Position numbers and translations under genes: made by a program. A stretch of 25,619 bases of DNA from an uncultured Limnohabitans sp. (GTDB taxonomy: Bacteria; Pseudomonadota; Gammaproteobacteria; Burkholderiales; Burkholderiaceae_C): contig CALEYZ010000079.1 of the NCBI GenBank assembly GCA_937928195.1, positions 1 through 25,619 on the forward strand. The letters run 5' to 3'. The notes under the pieces were generated by a model. It saw only the letters and a program-made list of their open reading frames with translations, ran no database searches and had not been told where the DNA came from. Shown here piece by piece: positions 6,473-14,151 of the stretch (positions are counted from its first letter, which is position 1; the number at the start of each line of letters is the position of its first letter).

Positions 6473-6998
6473 CGGCGTTGTGCTGTAAGTGGTTGATTTG
6501 AATGGAAATGAATTCCTGAAGACAGGAGTTTAGTTCACTCTCCACCAACAAGCGCCGTAAGTTCGATGCCGCCATGAGCGAAATCTGCAGACTGAAGGCC
6601 AGGGCCGACAGTGGCAGACCACCTTGTTGGTTGGACCGATGCTTTGAAACCCAGATACGGAATATTTTATTCAGTAGCTTTTCAGCTGCTGAACGGATTG
6701 AATCGAAATGAGTGTGATGTTTGGATCTTTGCTGTCTTTTTTGCAGTGGCTGTTTGCGCCACTCGAGACACCATTGCCTGCGCGCGCCCACAGCCTCGAG
6801 TCTTCCACGCGCCCCTTTCCACATTCCAGCGACACATTTGCGCCCATGAATGTCGGAATCATTTGGCAATTCCCTTCGTTTCGAACGTCAGTCTCGGCAC
6901 CGTTGGCTCCTTGAGAGCTGGTTGTTAAACAGGTGATCCGACCCCAACGCCATACATGGCGGGGTGGGTATTGCTGACACATAAAGAAGGGATGCATC
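6473..6998 (+). promoter_or_regulatory. Structured rne 5' leader / divergent rluC-rne intergenic region
   Basis: The only gap over 300 bases in the window. It contains several inverted repeats. An 8-bp hairpin AATTCCTG-AAGA-CAGGAGTT is at 6511-6530. A long-range pairing joins ACCAACAAG (6544-6552) to CTTGTTGGT (6623-6631). AGTGGC/GCCACT forms a hairpin at 6745-6763. A strong hairpin at 6941-6965 lies just before the rne ribosome binding site. No conserved protein is recognised in it; a 68-codon ORF (6708-6914) is discussed as a finding. By analogy with E. coli rne, whose leader is bound and cut by RNase E to limit its own synthesis, this is a candidate autoregulatory leader. The analogy is inference; no sequence similarity to the E. 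coli element is claimed. Confidence 0.5.
6941..6965 (+). promoter_or_regulatory. Hairpin upstream of rne ribosome binding site
   Basis: CGCCA (6948-6952) pairs with TGGCG (6957-6961) around a TACA tetraloop. ACCC (6941-6944) pairs with GGGT (6962-6965) across a 3-base bulge. The AAGAAGGG Shine-Dalgarno (6984-6991) and the ATG at 6999 follow directly, so the structure is well placed to affect ribosome access or RNase E entry. Confidence 0.5.
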
Positions 6999-9935
6999 AT
7001 GAAACGGATGCTGATCAACGCCACCCAGGCTGAAGAACGCCGCTTGGCCATCGTCGACGGACAAAAACTCCTCGACTACGAAATTGAAATTGAAGGCCGC
7101 GAGCAACGCAAAGGCAACATCTACAAAGCAGTTGTCACACGCGTCGAGCCCTCGCTCGAAGCTTGTTTCGTCGACTACGGTGAAGAGCGCCACGGCTTTT
7201 TGCCTTTCAAAGAAATATCCCGCCAATACTTCGCCGAAGGTGTTTCTGTTAGCCAAGCTCGCATCAACGATGTGATTCGCGAAGGCCAAGAGCTTTTGGT
7301 GCAAGTTGAAAAAGAAGAACGTGGCAACAAAGGCGCCGCCCTGACCACCTTCATCAGTTTGGCCGGCCGCTATGTGGTCTTGATGCCTAACAATCCTCGT
7401 GGTGGTGGTGTGAGCCGTCGCATTGAAGGCGATGACCGCGCTGAACTCAAAGAAGCCATGGACCAATTGGAATATCCCAAAGGGATGTCCATCATTGCCC
7501 GCACTGCTGGCATTGGCCGCAGCGCACCTGAACTTCAATGGGACTTGAACTACCTGCTGAAGTTGTGGTCTGCCATTGATGGTGCCACACAAGGCGCCAA
7601 AGGTGCTTTCCTGATTTATCAAGAGTCCAGCTTGGTGATTCGTGCCATTCGCGATTACTTCAACAGTGACATCGGCGACATCCTGATCGACACCGACGAC
7701 ATCTATGAACAGGCTCAACAATTCATGAGCCACGTGATGCCAGAGTTTGCACCGCGTGTAAAGCGTTACAGAGACGATGCACCTTTGTTCAGCCGTTTCC
7801 AAATTGAGCATCAAATTGAATCGGCCTATGCACGCACGGTGCAATTGCCATCCGGTGGTGCCATCGTGATTGACCACACCGAAGCTTTGGTTTCCGTGGA
7901 CGTTAACTCAGCGCGCGCCATCAAAGGCGGCGACATTGAAGAAACCGCCACCCGCACCAACCTTGAAGCCGCTGACGAAGTGGCCCGCCAAATGCGCTTG
8001 CGCGATTTGGGCGGTCTGATCGTGATCGACTTCATTGACATGGAAGAGTCTCGCAACCGCCGCGAAGTGGAAAACCGCTTGCGCGATGCTTTGCGCCAAG
8101 ACCGTGCACGTGTTCAATTTGGCTCCATCAGCAAGTTCGGCTTGATGGAAATGAGCCGTCAGCGCTTGAAGCCCGCCTTGTCTGAAGGCTCTTCAATCCC
8201 CTGCCCTCGTTGCGGTGGCTCTGGCCATGTGCGCGATACCGAGAGCTCGGCCTTGCAAATTTTGCGCATCATTCAAGAAGAGTCCATGAAGGACAACACC
8301 GCAGCAGTGCATGCGCAAGTGCCTGTGGAAGTGGCTTCTTTCTTGTTGAACGAAAAGCGCCCCGAAATTGCCAAGATTGAATTGAAGCAGCGCATCAACG
8401 TGCTGCTGGTGCCCAATAAATCTTTGGAGACGCCGCACTACAAACTCGAGCGTTTGAAGCACGACGATCCACGTTTGGACCACATCGAAGCCAGCTACAC
8501 CATGGCCGAAGAAGTGGAAGATCCAACGACCGTCACACGTCGATCACAAGAGCCTACCAACCGTCAAACACCAGTGATCAAAGGTGTCTTGCCTGACGCA
8601 CCTGCGCCAGCTTCTATGCCAAAGGCTGAGACCCCCAAAACAGCTAAACCAACAGCTGGCAAGGCCGAAGCGAAAGCCGAAAGTACAGGCGGTTTCTTTG
8701 GTTGGTTGAAGCGTTTGTTTGGTGGCAGCACCGAAGCCAAAGCTGAACCTGCTAAGAACGTTGGCAAGCGTGGTGATCGCACTGGCAAAGACGGCGAACG
8801 CAGCGAACGCGGTGATCGCAACGGCGAACGCCGTGGTGGTCGCGGTGGCCGCGGAGGTCGTCGTGGTGAACGCAATGATCGCGGCGACCGCGGCGATGCA
8901 GACCGCAATGACAAAGGCGAACGCAGCGAGAACACAGAAACACGTGCACCTCGCGAAAATGGTGGCAACCGCCGCGGTGGTGAGCGCAACGAACGCTCGG
9001 GCCAGCGCGGTGAGCGTGGCGAGCGTCGTGAAAACGCCAACAGCAATGCCGCTCAGTCAGTGGATGCAAGCCCTCTGAATGTCGACTCAACTGAGTTGAA
9101 CAACCCAGACAATCGCAACGAATCTCGTGGTGAGCGCGCGCCTCGCGGAGAAGGTCGACGTGAACGCGGTGAAGGCCGTCGTGAGCGTGGCGAACGCGGT
9201 GAGCGTCGCAACCAAGATGGCAATCGGCAGACTGCAGCTGCAGACCATGTTGACAACTTGGCACCTGCGCCAGCATCACTGAACGACAACACAAATGCAC
9301 AAGCTGACACATTGAGTCCAGGTGATGAACGCACTGATGTTGCAGAGGGTACGAATGGCACACCGGAACGCAGAGAGCGTCGTTCGCGCGATCGATACGG
9401 CCGCGACCGCAGAGAGCGCAACAATGGCACTGACAACAATGCGTCAGAGTCTGGCGTGAGCAGCGCAAGTGATACGGTTGCAGCTGAACAGTCTGGTGCC
9501 GAAGAAGCCCCTGTCACGCGCTCGTATTTCGATCGCGCGGCGACTGCTTCGACTGCACCTGCCTCAACAACACGAGAGGCGGTTGCAAACACCGCTGAGC
9601 CCATCAGCGTGCCAGCGCCGACTGCCACTGCAACTGCCGCAGTGCCCGCACCTGCGGGAGCACCAGCACCTGCTAGCAACACCTCCACGGCGCTGCCCAA
9701 GGTTCAGACCTATGTGCTGCCCATGGCAAGTTTGATTGAAGTTGCAGAGGGTTCAGGCTTGAAGTGGGTCAACTCTGATCCAGAAAAAATTGCACAAGCA
9801 CAGGCCGCCATTGCGGCAGAACCCAAGCCCGTGCACGTACCACGTGAACGTCCACCTGCAGTGGTATTTGACGAAGGCCCGTTGGTCTTGGTTGAGACAC
9901 GCAAGGACTTGAGCAACATGAACCTGCCCTTCTGA
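6999..9935 (+). CDS. rne: Ribonuclease E
   Basis: Endoribonuclease of 978 residues, the core of RNA decay and rRNA/tRNA processing. The N-terminal half is the catalytic domain: S1 RNA-binding region about 35-120 (GNIYKAVVTRVEPSLEACFVDYG), 5' sensor, and DNase I-like domain with Mg-binding D301 (VDVNS) and D344 (IDFIDM). The zinc-link CPRC uses C402 and C405. These positions are two residues off E. coli D303, D346, C404 and C407. Residues 564-576 (GGFFGWLKRLFGG) look like the amphipathic membrane-targeting helix. The C-terminal half is disordered: an Arg/Gly/Glu-rich tract (about 589-744), an Ala/Pro-rich linker, then an ordered-looking end VLVETRKDLSNMNLPF. The length and tail identify RNase E rather than RNase G. 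The ATG at 6999 has AAGAAGGG 7 bases upstream. Confidence 0.97.
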   Translation: MKRMLINATQAEERRLAIVDGQKLLDYEIEIEGREQRKGNIYKAVVTRVEPSLEACFVDYGEERHGFLPFKEISRQYFAEGVSVSQARINDVIREGQELLVQVEKEERGNKGAALTTFISLAGRYVVLMPNNPRGGGVSRRIEGDDRAELKEAMDQLEYPKGMSIIARTAGIGRSAPELQWDLNYLLKLWSAIDGATQGAKGAFLIYQESSLVIRAIRDYFNSDIGDILIDTDDIYEQAQQFMSHVMPEFAPRVKRYRDDAPLFSRFQIEHQIESAYARTVQLPSGGAIVIDHTEALVSVDVNSARAIKGGDIEETATRTNLEAADEVARQMRLRDLGGLIVIDFIDMEESRNRREVENRLRDALRQDRARVQFGSISKFGLMEMSRQRLKPALSEGSSIPCPRCGGSGHVRDTESSALQILRIIQEESMKDNTAAVHAQVPVEVASFLLNEKRPEIAKIELKQRINVLLVPNKSLETPHYKLERLKHDDPRLDHIEASYTMAEEVEDPTTVTRRSQEPTNRQTPVIKGVLPDAPAPASMPKAETPKTAKPTAGKAEAKAESTGGFFGWLKRLFGGSTEAKAEPAKNVGKRGDRTGKDGERSERGDRNGERRGGRGGRGGRRGERNDRGDRGDADRNDKGERSENTETRAPRENGGNRRGGERNERSGQRGERGERRENANSNAAQSVDASPLNVDSTELNNPDNRNESRGERAPRGEGRRERGEGRRERGERGERRNQDGNRQTAAADHVDNLAPAPASLNDNTNAQADTLSPGDERTDVAEGTNGTPERRERRSRDRYGRDRRERNNGTDNNASESGVSSASDTVAAEQSGAEEAPVTRSYFDRAATASTAPASTTREAVANTAEPISVPAPTATATAAVPAPAGAPAPASNTSTALPKVQTYVLPMASLIEVAEGSGLKWVNSDPEKIAQAQAAIAAEPKPVHVPRERPPAVVFDEGPLVLVETRKDLSNMNLPF
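8763..9230 (+). repeat. rne: Arg/Gly/Glu-rich low-complexity tract within rne
   Basis: Codes for residues about 589-744 of RNase E. It is built from degenerate short units such as GER, GDR, RGE, RGG and RRE, repeated dozens of times without a fixed period. It corresponds to the arginine-rich RNA-binding and scaffold portion of the tail in E. coli RNase E. The DNA is GC-rich and repetitive enough to open long spurious reading frames on the opposite strand. A length-variable, slippage-prone tract would be expected. Confidence 0.85.
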
Positions 9936-9953
9936 TCCAAGAAGACAGGCATC

Positions 9954-9981
9954 AAAAAAGGGACCTACGGGTCCCTTTTTT
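9954..9981. terminator. Bidirectional intrinsic terminator between rne and hemY
   Basis: A perfect inverted repeat: AAAAAAGGGACC (9954-9965), a TACG tetraloop, and GGTCCCTTTTTT (9970-9981). The GC-rich core is followed by six T on either strand, so it can stop transcription of rne from the left and the hem operon from the right. The hemY stop TAA (9980-9982 on the complement) overlaps its edge. Confidence 0.93.
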
Positions 9982-11266
9982 AATCCATGGCCGCTTTTTT
10001 CAAGGCCTGCATCGCCGCAGGTACATCCTCGCGTTGCTCGGCAAGTTCAGCAAGGGCACGCCAAGCTTGACGTCGCAAATTAACATCCTCCAAGGCCGGT
10101 GCCGCTTGTGCAAGCAAGAGCTGCGCTTTGCCCCACAGTTGACGCTTTTGGCACAAACGGCCTGCCAAGAACTGCAACAATGCATCACGCGGATTGGCTT
10201 TTTGTGCGGCCTCTATCCATACCAACCAATCGCGCTCCTCAGCACTGTCCTGACCCGTGAAACTGCGATCAAATGTTTGAACCAGTTTCAATTGCTGAAC
10301 TTTGGACAATTGTTTGGCATCGTGCTGTAGCTTGTTCCAAACGGGTTTGAGCCAAGTACGTGCAAGCGCAGGGTCGCCTTTCAACTGAAGCCAGTGCTGC
10401 GCTGCTTGAATGGCCAGATCTGTGGACTGTCGTTGCGCTTCACCCAAGCGAGCCCACAACCTTTGCATCTGGCCTAACTCATGGGTTTTGGCAATCAACT
10501 CAAACACCAAGCTGCGGACCATACTTTCTGCCGCTTCGGAGGTGAATGCACGGTGCTTGATCAAAAGCAATGCCGTGTCGAGCGCCTGCGAAGGCTCGCC
10601 AGCCAAACGGGCCGCTTTTAAGCGCAAGCGCATGGCCAAGGTACGACGTGACACCCCTTGAGGCAGTCGGTCTAACCAGAGCAAGCTTTCAAAAGCATCC
10701 CGATCGTCAAGGGCCCAGCGTGCGGCACGCATCATGGCCCCCTCCATCAAAGATTGTCTGAGACTTGACTGACCCGTGATGGGCTCTTGCAAGGCCGCAT
10801 CGAGATGAACTTGTCTTGCCACTCTGTCTTGAAGGGCATGCGCAGATTCTGCCGCCAAGATATGCGCCACGCTTCGCAGCGCACCCGCATGTTCAATGAC
10901 CTCACCCGCATCGACCAATGATTTCTCGCGCACCAGTACCAACTCTGCAGATTTTCGGGCTCGCAAAAAACGTCCTTCCATGAACTGCGCCATGCCGTCT
11001 AGCAAAGCCGCATGGGCCGCACGCTCTTTTTGCTGCAAGCGCCAGCGTTTGGCTTGCCTTGGCAGTTCAAAAAGCGCCGTGAGCGCCCTTTGTGCCCAGT
11101 GCATGGTGAGCAAAATGACCACCAGTCCAAACAAAACCAGGTTCAAGGACACGTCAAATCGATAAGGTGTCCAAAAAATAGACACCGTTCCAACATTGTT
11201 GGAAGCTAACAAGGCGGAAGCCACAGCCACCGCAAACAAACTCATGAGCCAAAGTGCAGCACGCAT
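9980..11266 (-). CDS. hemY: HemY, TPR-repeat inner-membrane protein of the heme cluster
   Basis: A 428-residue protein of the proteobacterial HemY family, not the Bacillus protoporphyrinogen oxidase of the same name. Two N-terminal hydrophobic segments lie at about 4-22 and 41-57. The conserved HemY_N region follows (LFELPRQAKRWRLQQKERAAHAALLDGMAQFMEGRFLRARK). The rest is a helical, Ala/Leu-rich TPR array thought to lie in the cytoplasm. The family is linked to late porphyrin metabolism by its cluster; its biochemical role remains unclear. The ATG at 11266 lies 6 bases after the hemX stop, with a GGAAAG ribosome binding site in the hemX end. It is the last gene of the operon and ends in the 9954-9981 terminator. 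Confidence 0.92.
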   Translation of the reverse strand: MRAALWLMSLFAVAVASALLASNNVGTVSIFWTPYRFDVSLNLVLFGLVVILLTMHWAQRALTALFELPRQAKRWRLQQKERAAHAALLDGMAQFMEGRFLRARKSAELVLVREKSLVDAGEVIEHAGALRSVAHILAAESAHALQDRVARQVHLDAALQEPITGQSSLRQSLMEGAMMRAARWALDDRDAFESLLWLDRLPQGVSRRTLAMRLRLKAARLAGEPSQALDTALLLIKHRAFTSEAAESMVRSLVFELIAKTHELGQMQRLWARLGEAQRQSTDLAIQAAQHWLQLKGDPALARTWLKPVWNKLQHDAKQLSKVQQLKLVQTFDRSFTGQDSAEERDWLVWIEAAQKANPRDALLQFLAGRLCQKRQLWGKAQLLLAQAAPALEDVNLRRQAWRALAELAEQREDVPAAMQALKKAAMD

Positions 11267-11272
11267 GGTGAT

Positions 11273-12349
11273 TTACTTTCCAGCGGAAGCTGTGGCCAAT
11301 GCCGCAAGCGAACCATCTAAACGAGGTATGGGACTGCCCTTGCTGAGGCTTTGTGCTTTGTCCAGTAACTGAAGTGCCTGCTGGGTTTTTCGTGCACCAG
11401 GGTCGAAGTACTTTTTAAGTGCCACAGACACCGCTTGCAAGTCCGACTTGGCCGCATCGCCTTGACGCGCCAGCAAACTCAAGCGCGCATTGAGCAATTT
11501 CAATTTGAGATTTTCGCGCAAGAAGAAGCCTTGCTCAGGCGCCAACAGGGCCGCCTCGGGACTGTCGATTCGACTGACGCGCAACAAGCCTCTAGCCTCC
11601 AGCATCACACGGTCCAGCACTTGTTGCCACCATGCTGCATTGACAGGCGCATTGATCTGAACATTGGCCCCTTTGGTTTCAACGGGTTTATTGACCGCAT
11701 TCTGCTGCCGACTCATGTCGATCACCAAAGGCAATTCATCTGCAAGGGCCACCATTTCATCCAAAACCAATAACATGCCGGGCAGGTCTGTGATTTGCGC
11801 AGACTTGACCAATTCCAAATCGCGTTCAATCGCGCGTTGGATGGAAATCAAGCGTGGATTGGACGCGCGATGCAATCTTTGCTGCGAGGTTTTTAAGGCG
11901 CCAAGCAAGGGCTCCAAACTGCTGGTCAATTGCGCTTGTTGCTGCGCCAATCGAAGAGACGATTCAATGTCCAAGACCAAATTTTCATCGCGCGAACGTG
12001 ACAGCGATTGAATCAACTCTTCCAACTGAGTGCGCTGCAAAGCAGCCTCACCCAACCGAGACTCAACCAAGGCCATCCGAGCAGCACTGTCCTTGACACT
12101 GTCTTGCGCTTGTTTGGCCCAAGCCTTGGCTTCGAGGGACTGCTGTCCCGCATCAGCACTTTGACGCGCCAATTGACCTTGAATGCGGGATAACTTTTCC
12201 CACAGCAGTCCACTGAACGCAACAGCTGCCACTGCCAAGACAATTGGCAACCAGTAAGTTAAAGGTCGACGGGCTGGCACAAGCGCAACAGGAACTGATG
12301 GCGATGGGACGGCCGTATCGGACGTGGCAGTAGTTTGATCAGAGCTCAT
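11273..12349 (-). CDS. hemX: HemX, membrane-anchored protein linked to uroporphyrinogen III metabolism
   Basis: A 358-residue protein of the HemX family, often called a putative uroporphyrinogen-III C-methyltransferase, although it lacks the SAM methylase fold and no such activity is supported here. A Thr/Ser/Pro-rich cytoplasmic N-terminus leads to a single transmembrane helix at about 33-50 (WLPIVLAVAAVAFSGLLW). A coiled coil follows at about 52-125 (Gln/Ala/Glu-rich), then the conserved helical domain with SSLRLAQQQAQLTSSLEPLL. The ATG at 12349 overlaps the hemD stop (ATGA). In Burkholderiales it is sometimes fused to hemD; here the two are separate. Confidence 0.9.
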   Translation of the reverse strand: MSSDQTTATSDTAVPSPSVPVALVPARRPLTYWLPIVLAVAAVAFSGLLWEKLSRIQGQLARQSADAGQQSLEAKAWAKQAQDSVKDSAARMALVESRLGEAALQRTQLEELIQSLSRSRDENLVLDIESSLRLAQQQAQLTSSLEPLLGALKTSQQRLHRASNPRLISIQRAIERDLELVKSAQITDLPGMLLVLDEMVALADELPLVIDMSRQQNAVNKPVETKGANVQINAPVNAAWWQQVLDRVMLEARGLLRVSRIDSPEAALLAPEQGFFLRENLKLKLLNARLSLLARQGDAAKSDLQAVSVALKKYFDPGARKTQQALQLLDKAQSLSKGSPIPRLDGSLAALATASAGK

Positions 12350-13149
12350 GCCAGAGATTTTATAGATGCCAGCATAGAACGGATACCCGGTGCAGCAACA
12401 GAAACATGTCGCCAGCCAGATTTTTCAGCCAATTGCGCCATGCGAGGGTGGGTCACGACGGCTTTGGCCGACGACCAATCTATTTCTGGACACTGCCGCA
12501 TTAAATTTTCAAGTGCGGCAGAACTGCTGAACAACCAGACTGCACCTTGGTCAATGAAGGCCGCCACTTTGGCTTTCTGCACAGGCGTCAAAACGGTCGC
12601 CACCCGCTGGTATGCAGCCACAGCCTGAACCCGAACTTGTGCGATTTCAAGTTGCTGCGCCAGCCAATCTCGCCCCGCAATGGCACCTGACTCATCGGCG
12701 CCGCGAATGAACAAAACACGCATTCCTGCAGAAATCTGAGGGGCGACAACCTGCCACAAGGCCTCCGAGTCCAGATGGGCTGCGTCGCTGGGCGGCTGGT
12801 CAATTTGACTAGAAGGAATGCCACATGCCATCAGTGCCGCCGCCGTACCAGGTCCCGTGCACCATGCGCGTGCGCCGTGTTGAAAGTGCCCAAGCCAAGC
12901 TGGGTTTGCAGCCAATGCTTGGGCCAAAAAGCGAACGGCATTGGCACTGACGAACATGACTGCTTGACTCTTCAACAGTTCATTCATGGCTGTGGCCGCA
13001 GCTTGTACAGACATCCAATCTGACAACTCAAGCAGCGGCAATGAGGCGACATTGAAGCCCGCATCTTGCAACTGCCTCATCCAAGATGCGGCATCTTGCG
13101 CGGGTCTGGTGACAACGACCTGCTGCATAGGCTGATGCGTGACGTTCAA
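12346..13149 (-). CDS. hemD: Uroporphyrinogen-III synthase
   Basis: Cyclises hydroxymethylbilane with inversion of ring D, giving uroporphyrinogen III for heme, siroheme and cobalamin. The protein of up to 267 residues has the family N-terminus VVVTRPAQDAASW, an internal FVSANAVRFL, and late VWLFSSSAALENL and VVTHPRMAQLAEKSG segments, all usual for this poorly conserved family. The start is ambiguous. The longest frame begins with TTG at 13149, overlapping the hemC stop as TTGA with GGCGGGG just upstream. An ATG seven codons later (13128) gives a more typical N-terminus, MQQVVVTRP, but has no clear Shine-Dalgarno. Its stop overlaps the hemX start. Confidence 0.92.
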   Translation of the reverse strand: MNVTHQPMQQVVVTRPAQDAASWMRQLQDAGFNVASLPLLELSDWMSVQAAATAMNELLKSQAVMFVSANAVRFLAQALAANPAWLGHFQHGARAWCTGPGTAAALMACGIPSSQIDQPPSDAAHLDSEALWQVVAPQISAGMRVLFIRGADESGAIAGRDWLAQQLEIAQVRVQAVAAYQRVATVLTPVQKAKVAAFIDQGAVWLFSSSAALENLMRQCPEIDWSSAKAVVTHPRMAQLAEKSGWRHVSVAAPGIRSMLASIKSLA

Positions 13150-14075
13150 TGCGCCCCGCCGCGCCGGAGATCGGCTGCCACCTGGCGACCCAAAGCTTCA
13201 GCATCCTTCAGGCTGCTGACAGCCCCGGAAATAGTGGCTGTGACCAACTCGGAAGACCCGTCGGGATCGCCCCAGGCCGCCCGCAAACTCAATGCATCGC
13301 CCGCCAAAGTGGCGTGGGCAGCCAAGGGCATCGAACAGCTGCCGCCCATGGCACGACTGACCGCACGTTCTGCCGCTACGGCCAACCAGGCGCTCTTGTC
13401 AGCCAAAGGTGTTAACGCCTCGATCAAATCTTCACGGCCAATGCAAATTTCAATGCCCAGAGCACCTTGGCCTGCCGCTGGCAACATTTGATCTGTTTCA
13501 AAAATGTGCCGAATACGCTCTGAGAGTTTCAAGCGCTTCAAACCCGCAGCAGCCAAAACAATGCCTGCATACTGACCTTCGTCAAGCTTGCGCAAGCGTG
13601 TGTCTAAATTACCTCGCAAGGGCTCAATTTTCAAATCAGGTCGCAATGCGCGCAACAGCACAGTTCGGCGCAAGCTGGAGGTGCCTACAACGGCACCTTG
13701 CGGCAGGTCCATCAGACTGGCGTATTGGTTGGACACCCATGCATCACGTGGATCTTCACGCGTCATGACACAGGCCAGTTCGAACCCTTCCGGCATGTCC
13801 ATGGGCACATCCTTGAGAGAGTGCACCGCAATGTCTGCGCGCCCCTCTGAAAGCGCCACTTCCAGTTCTTTGACAAACAAGCCCTTACCCCCCACTTTGC
13901 TAAGGCTGCGGTCCAAAATTTGATCGCCCTGCGTGGTCATGCCCAACAACTGAACCTCAAAGCCGCGAGCCTGCAAGATGGCCTGAACGTGCTCTGCCTG
14001 CCACATGGCCAAGCGGCTTTCGCGGGTGGCAATGACAATGGGGCGCTTTGAATGGGAGGATGTCGAGTTGCTCAA
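13146..14075 (-). CDS. hemC: Porphobilinogen deaminase (hydroxymethylbilane synthase)
   Basis: Polymerises four porphobilinogens into hydroxymethylbilane in the cytoplasm. From the start chosen here it is 309 residues, close to the family norm. Motifs are the N-terminal IVIATRESRLAMWQAEHV, GKGLFVKELE, HSLKDVP with the catalytic Asp, GTSSLRR, PLRGNLDTRL, LPAAGQGALGIE, and GGSCSMPLAAHA, whose Cys holds the dipyrromethane cofactor. No ATG is available: an in-frame TGA precedes the TTG at 14102. I prefer the TTG at 14075 because ACAGG lies 8 bases before it; 14102 has no visible ribosome binding site and would add nine residues. It is the first gene of the hemCDXY operon and diverges from ppc. 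Confidence 0.95.
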   Translation of the reverse strand: MSNSTSSHSKRPIVIATRESRLAMWQAEHVQAILQARGFEVQLLGMTTQGDQILDRSLSKVGGKGLFVKELEVALSEGRADIAVHSLKDVPMDMPEGFELACVMTREDPRDAWVSNQYASLMDLPQGAVVGTSSLRRTVLLRALRPDLKIEPLRGNLDTRLRKLDEGQYAGIVLAAAGLKRLKLSERIRHIFETDQMLPAAGQGALGIEICIGREDLIEALTPLADKSAWLAVAAERAVSRAMGGSCSMPLAAHATLAGDALSLRAAWGDPDGSSELVTATISGAVSSLKDAEALGRQVAADLRRGGAH

Positions 14076-14151
14076 ACCAGTAACCTGTTCGTAATTTTTC
14101 AATCAAATCAAATGCTAGCATGACCCAAGCCCTTAAAAGTTGAGTCTCGTC

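Noticed and set aside
6888..7877. A 329-codon ORF on the minus strand opposite rne
   Set aside because: It lies entirely antisense to the conserved RNase E catalytic domain, resembles no family, and arises from the codon pattern of rne.
8763..9230. Possible CRISPR or tandem-repeat array
   Set aside because: The repeats are short, degenerate, in the rne frame, and have no spacer structure; they code for the RNase E tail.
8564..9700. Long minus-strand ORFs (8564-9046, 8752-9468, 9053-9700) with Arg/Ser/Pro- or His/Cys-rich translations
   Set aside because: They are shadows of the GC-rich repetitive RG and Ala/Pro tracts of rne and have composition-driven sequences.
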